Of a DNA stretch of 31,095 bases, positions 28,812 through 31,095 are shown piece by piece. The position numbers were made by a program, and so were the translations under genes. The first letter of the stretch is position 1, and every line of letters starts with the position of its first letter. The notes below the pieces were generated by a model. That model saw nothing but the letters and a program-made list of their open reading frames with translations. It ran no database searches and had not been told where the DNA came from. This stretch comes from Falciphora oryzae (taxonomy: Eukaryota; Ascomycota; Sordariomycetes; Magnaporthales; Magnaporthaceae), in contig JNVV01000040.1 of assembly GCA_000733355.1 (NCBI GenBank), positions 367,701-398,795 on the forward strand, in the 5' to 3' direction.

Positions 28812-30898
28812 TTATCTGTGTCGTGTTGGCCTCTTTTTTGTTACTCCCGCATATTCTGCCACGTTATCATTGTCCCGATCCTCCGGATGCACGTCCTCTG
28901 CTGCCGCTCTAATCCAGTCTTGCAGGTTAACCGGCGGTCCTGCGGCCTCTGGGTATATCAAGTGGAACGTTTCCAACGCGGTGGCAGCGTTTTTAAAGTT
29001 CTCTGCCAAATACCATTCGTTGTTAGGGTCGCATCCTTTCCAGCTAACCTGGTATTGCAGCTTCTTTACTTTACCGGTAACCCGGGATGCCAATACCCTA
29101 TCGACTTCCCATTCTGGCTCGCCGTTGATATCCTTTGGGGGCTCCGGCTTTTGATGCTGTTGCGGCAGCGGGTCGTTCGGAAACTTGCGAAGTCGATCTG
29201 CGTGGAAAAGATTCGAGCCCTTATATCCCGGTGGCACCTCAAGGACGAAACTATGGCCTCGTTCTTCCAACACCTTCCATAGGCCGGCGTACTAAAAGTC
29301 TAAGCGGGTTGTAGGCGTTGCAGTTATAAAACCCTTTTTCTGAACAAATACCAAATCGCCGACCTTAAAGTCTACCGGGCGTCGCTTCTTGTTGGCCTAG
29401 ATCTCTTAGGCCTTTTGCGCGGCCAATGCGTTGTTATGAGCCAGATCCTGCACGGCCTTAATTTGGTTTACCAGCTCCAAGGCTTTCTGCTATCGTTCGT
29501 TCTCGACGTCAGTTGGAGGCAGTTCTTGAGATAGCGGATTCCGGGGTTCGCAGCCCAGCAGGACCTTCAAAAGGGCCATGCCCAAGGACGAGTGCCATAC
29601 GGCGTTATAGGCAAAATCGAAGGCGGGAAGGTGCACGCTCCACTGCCTTTGATACTTATCCACGTAGAACCGTAACTATTGGTCCAATTCAACATTGGTA
29701 ATCTCAACTACGCCTTGAGTTTGCGGATGAAGGGCGCTGCCGTAACGGTACTTCGTGCCTATGAGTTTGTTAAGCTTGGCGAGGAACTTAGAGATAAAAG
29801 GACCTGCGTTATCTGACAGCCAGACGGAGGGGCAACCCAAAATACGGTACAACTGCCGGTAATACCGCATCGCGAAAACCTCGGCGGTATCGGTCTTATA
29901 GCCTGGAAACGTGCATTTAATTCTACTAAACTTACAAACGAAAACCCAAACGTAGTCGTAGCCGTAGTCGTCCTTCGGCATATCCTTACCATCAACAGCG
30001 ACTTGTTCCCAAACGATCTTAGGAACGGGCAATGGATACAACAGGCCAGGTGTCTTATCATATTTGGACTTGTTGCGGTGGCATTCGTGGCAATTGTTGA
30101 CATATCGGCGGACGTCCTTATTCATGCCTTCCCAAAAATAATCCCTTTTAAGGAGGCGGATAGTCTTGTTCTAACCGCCGTGGGCGAAGATCGGGGGGGC
30201 GTGGGCTTCGCGGATAAGCGCGGTACGAAGAGCAATCTTTCCGTCTATCGTCAGGGGCGGTACCACAAATCGGCCTTCTTGGTGACCCAGACCTTGCCGA
30301 GTGTTTTCGAGTCGCACGAGTTCAGCGAGGTCGGCTCCGTGGATATCTTGAGTCGTCGAGGTGATTGCTTGGATTTGGGCCGGAACAGTTTTGGGCATCT
30401 CTGGGGCTGGACCTAAGACTCTCTCAGGGGGAACGAGCGTGAGGAAACGCTCCTTTGCCTCTCGAGCTTTGACCGTGGGCGACTCGACCGTCTTCCGGGA
30501 CAGGGCATCGGCAACGACATTCTCCTGGCCTCGGCGGTACTAGAACCAGTAGTCGAAATCAGCGAAATACGTGCTCCACCTTACTTAGCGGACACCGAGC
30601 TTCTGTTTGGTCATAAAATGAACGAGGGCTTGGTGATCCGTAACGATGGTGATTTTCGATCCCCACAATTCAGCTTCGAAGTGCTCGAGCGTTTGAATGA
30701 CGGCGAGGAGTTTTCGATCCTGGATCGGGTACGCTCGTTCAGCTGGAGACATGGTTTTGCTGAAGTAACCCACTGGTTTCCAGATCCCGTCTTTTTGTTA
30801 TTGCCAGACAACTCCTCCTGTGGCGTTGCGTGACGCGTCGGCTTCGACTCGTGTCGGAAATCCCGGGGTAAAGAACGCCAGGACCGGGGCTTCGGTAG
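28812..30898 (-). mobile_element. Ty3/gypsy chromovirus pol remnant (RNase H, integrase, chromodomain)
   Basis: Read on the minus strand from the right, the frame shows the end of reverse transcriptase/RNase H (TEAPVLAFF, TRVEADASRNA, DHQALVHF), then integrase with a zinc finger (NCHECHRNKSKYDKTPGLL), DDE-like residues in VAVDGKDMP, LSDNAGPF and GVVEITNVELD, and finally a chromodomain (WEVDRVLASRV, YQVSWKGCDPNNEWYLAENF, about 28955-29118). That order is RT-RNaseH-IN-CHD, a chromovirus. About ten in-frame TAA/TAG stops break it, and nearly all fall where Gln would be expected. Gag, protease and most of RT are absent; the frame fails at 30898. It is a dead element. Confidence 0.85.
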
Positions 30899-31095
30899 TG
30901 TAACAAGGGGTCAAAGACGGCTTGGAGAAAGAATCTCTAGATTGCAGATAATCTTTCTATGGGCTCAAGAGATGCTTGAGGAAGAAGGAATCTCTCGTGG
31001 AAGACATAGGAGATGGCAGGGTTTATATAGACCCTTTGTGATCCGTGCGAAGTATCGAGTACATGATTCACACTGCCTTCCAACCTTCACCGCTT
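30899..31095. mobile_element. Possible nested LTR at the right edge
   Basis: The gypsy coding frame ends abruptly at 30898 and the next bases read TGTAACAAGGGG, a plausible LTR start, with a TATA-like TTTATATAGA about 125 bp further on. The other end is outside the window. Weak evidence. Confidence 0.3.

Noticed and set aside
28812..30898. Alternative nuclear code with TAA/TAG read as Gln
   Set aside because: Intact genes in this window end in TAG (the nitroreductase at 6272 and the Ubl gene at 11252), and the gypsy element is a repeat, so RIP-like mutation is the simpler explanation.
1..31095. tRNA or rRNA genes
   Set aside because: I looked for cloverleaf arms and GGTTCGAATC-type T loops by eye and saw none that could be supported.

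Overview
The window looks like nuclear DNA from a filamentous ascomycete, most likely a sordariomycete near the Chaetomiaceae/Sordariales (inference). The reasons are GC-rich coding sequence, introns of about 55-155 bp with CTAAC-type branch points, and a HET pseudogene, a NACHT-WD40 receptor, a DUF3435 (FluG-like) gene and decayed LTR retroelements interleaved with conserved single-copy genes. A 378-N assembly gap lies at 13312-13689.

Layout. 1-2800 is accessory debris: a truncated copy of the promoter and first codons of a DUF3435 gene, abutting the last exon of a LAMMER kinase, then an unidentified ORF and a broken HET-domain gene. 2827-4143 (minus) holds a C-terminal fragment of folylpolyglutamate synthase and a WW-domain gene. 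5442-12850 is a conserved block: a nitroreductase-family protein (+), mitochondrial phosphatidylserine decarboxylase PSD1 (-), a ubiquitin-like/two-TM protein resembling ERAD Usa1/HERP (+), and a short-chain dehydrogenase (+). 14341-16534 holds remnants: a truncated SDR exon, a membrane-protein ORF with an internal TAG, a cluster of three perfect hairpins, and a carboxylesterase C-terminus with an internal TAG. An intact N2227/carnosine N-methyltransferase-like gene follows at 16818-18277 (-).

18357-31095 is a second accessory region. It starts with the second copy of the repeated promoter, driving a long DUF3435 gene (19038-22457) that keeps the tyrosine-recombinase signature (Arg, HxxR, Tyr) and C-terminal zinc fingers but has at least two lesions. 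Next, on the same strand, is an apparently intact three-exon NLR (23433-27278) that fuses an N-terminal RelA/SpoT-like nucleotidyltransferase domain to NACHT and four nearly identical 42-residue WD40 repeats. After it come a solo LTR with a perfect 5-bp target duplication and a minus-strand Ty3/gypsy chromovirus remnant that runs towards the right edge.

The most interesting object is the RelA/SpoT-NACHT-WD40 receptor, a possible nucleotide-signalling or RNA-targeting effector under STAND control. Next is the tyrosine-recombinase-like DUF3435 gene just upstream of it. Starship giant transposons carry a DUF3435 'captain' at one end and often NLR cargo. This window shows only a possible remnant of such an arrangement, and no element boundaries were demonstrated.
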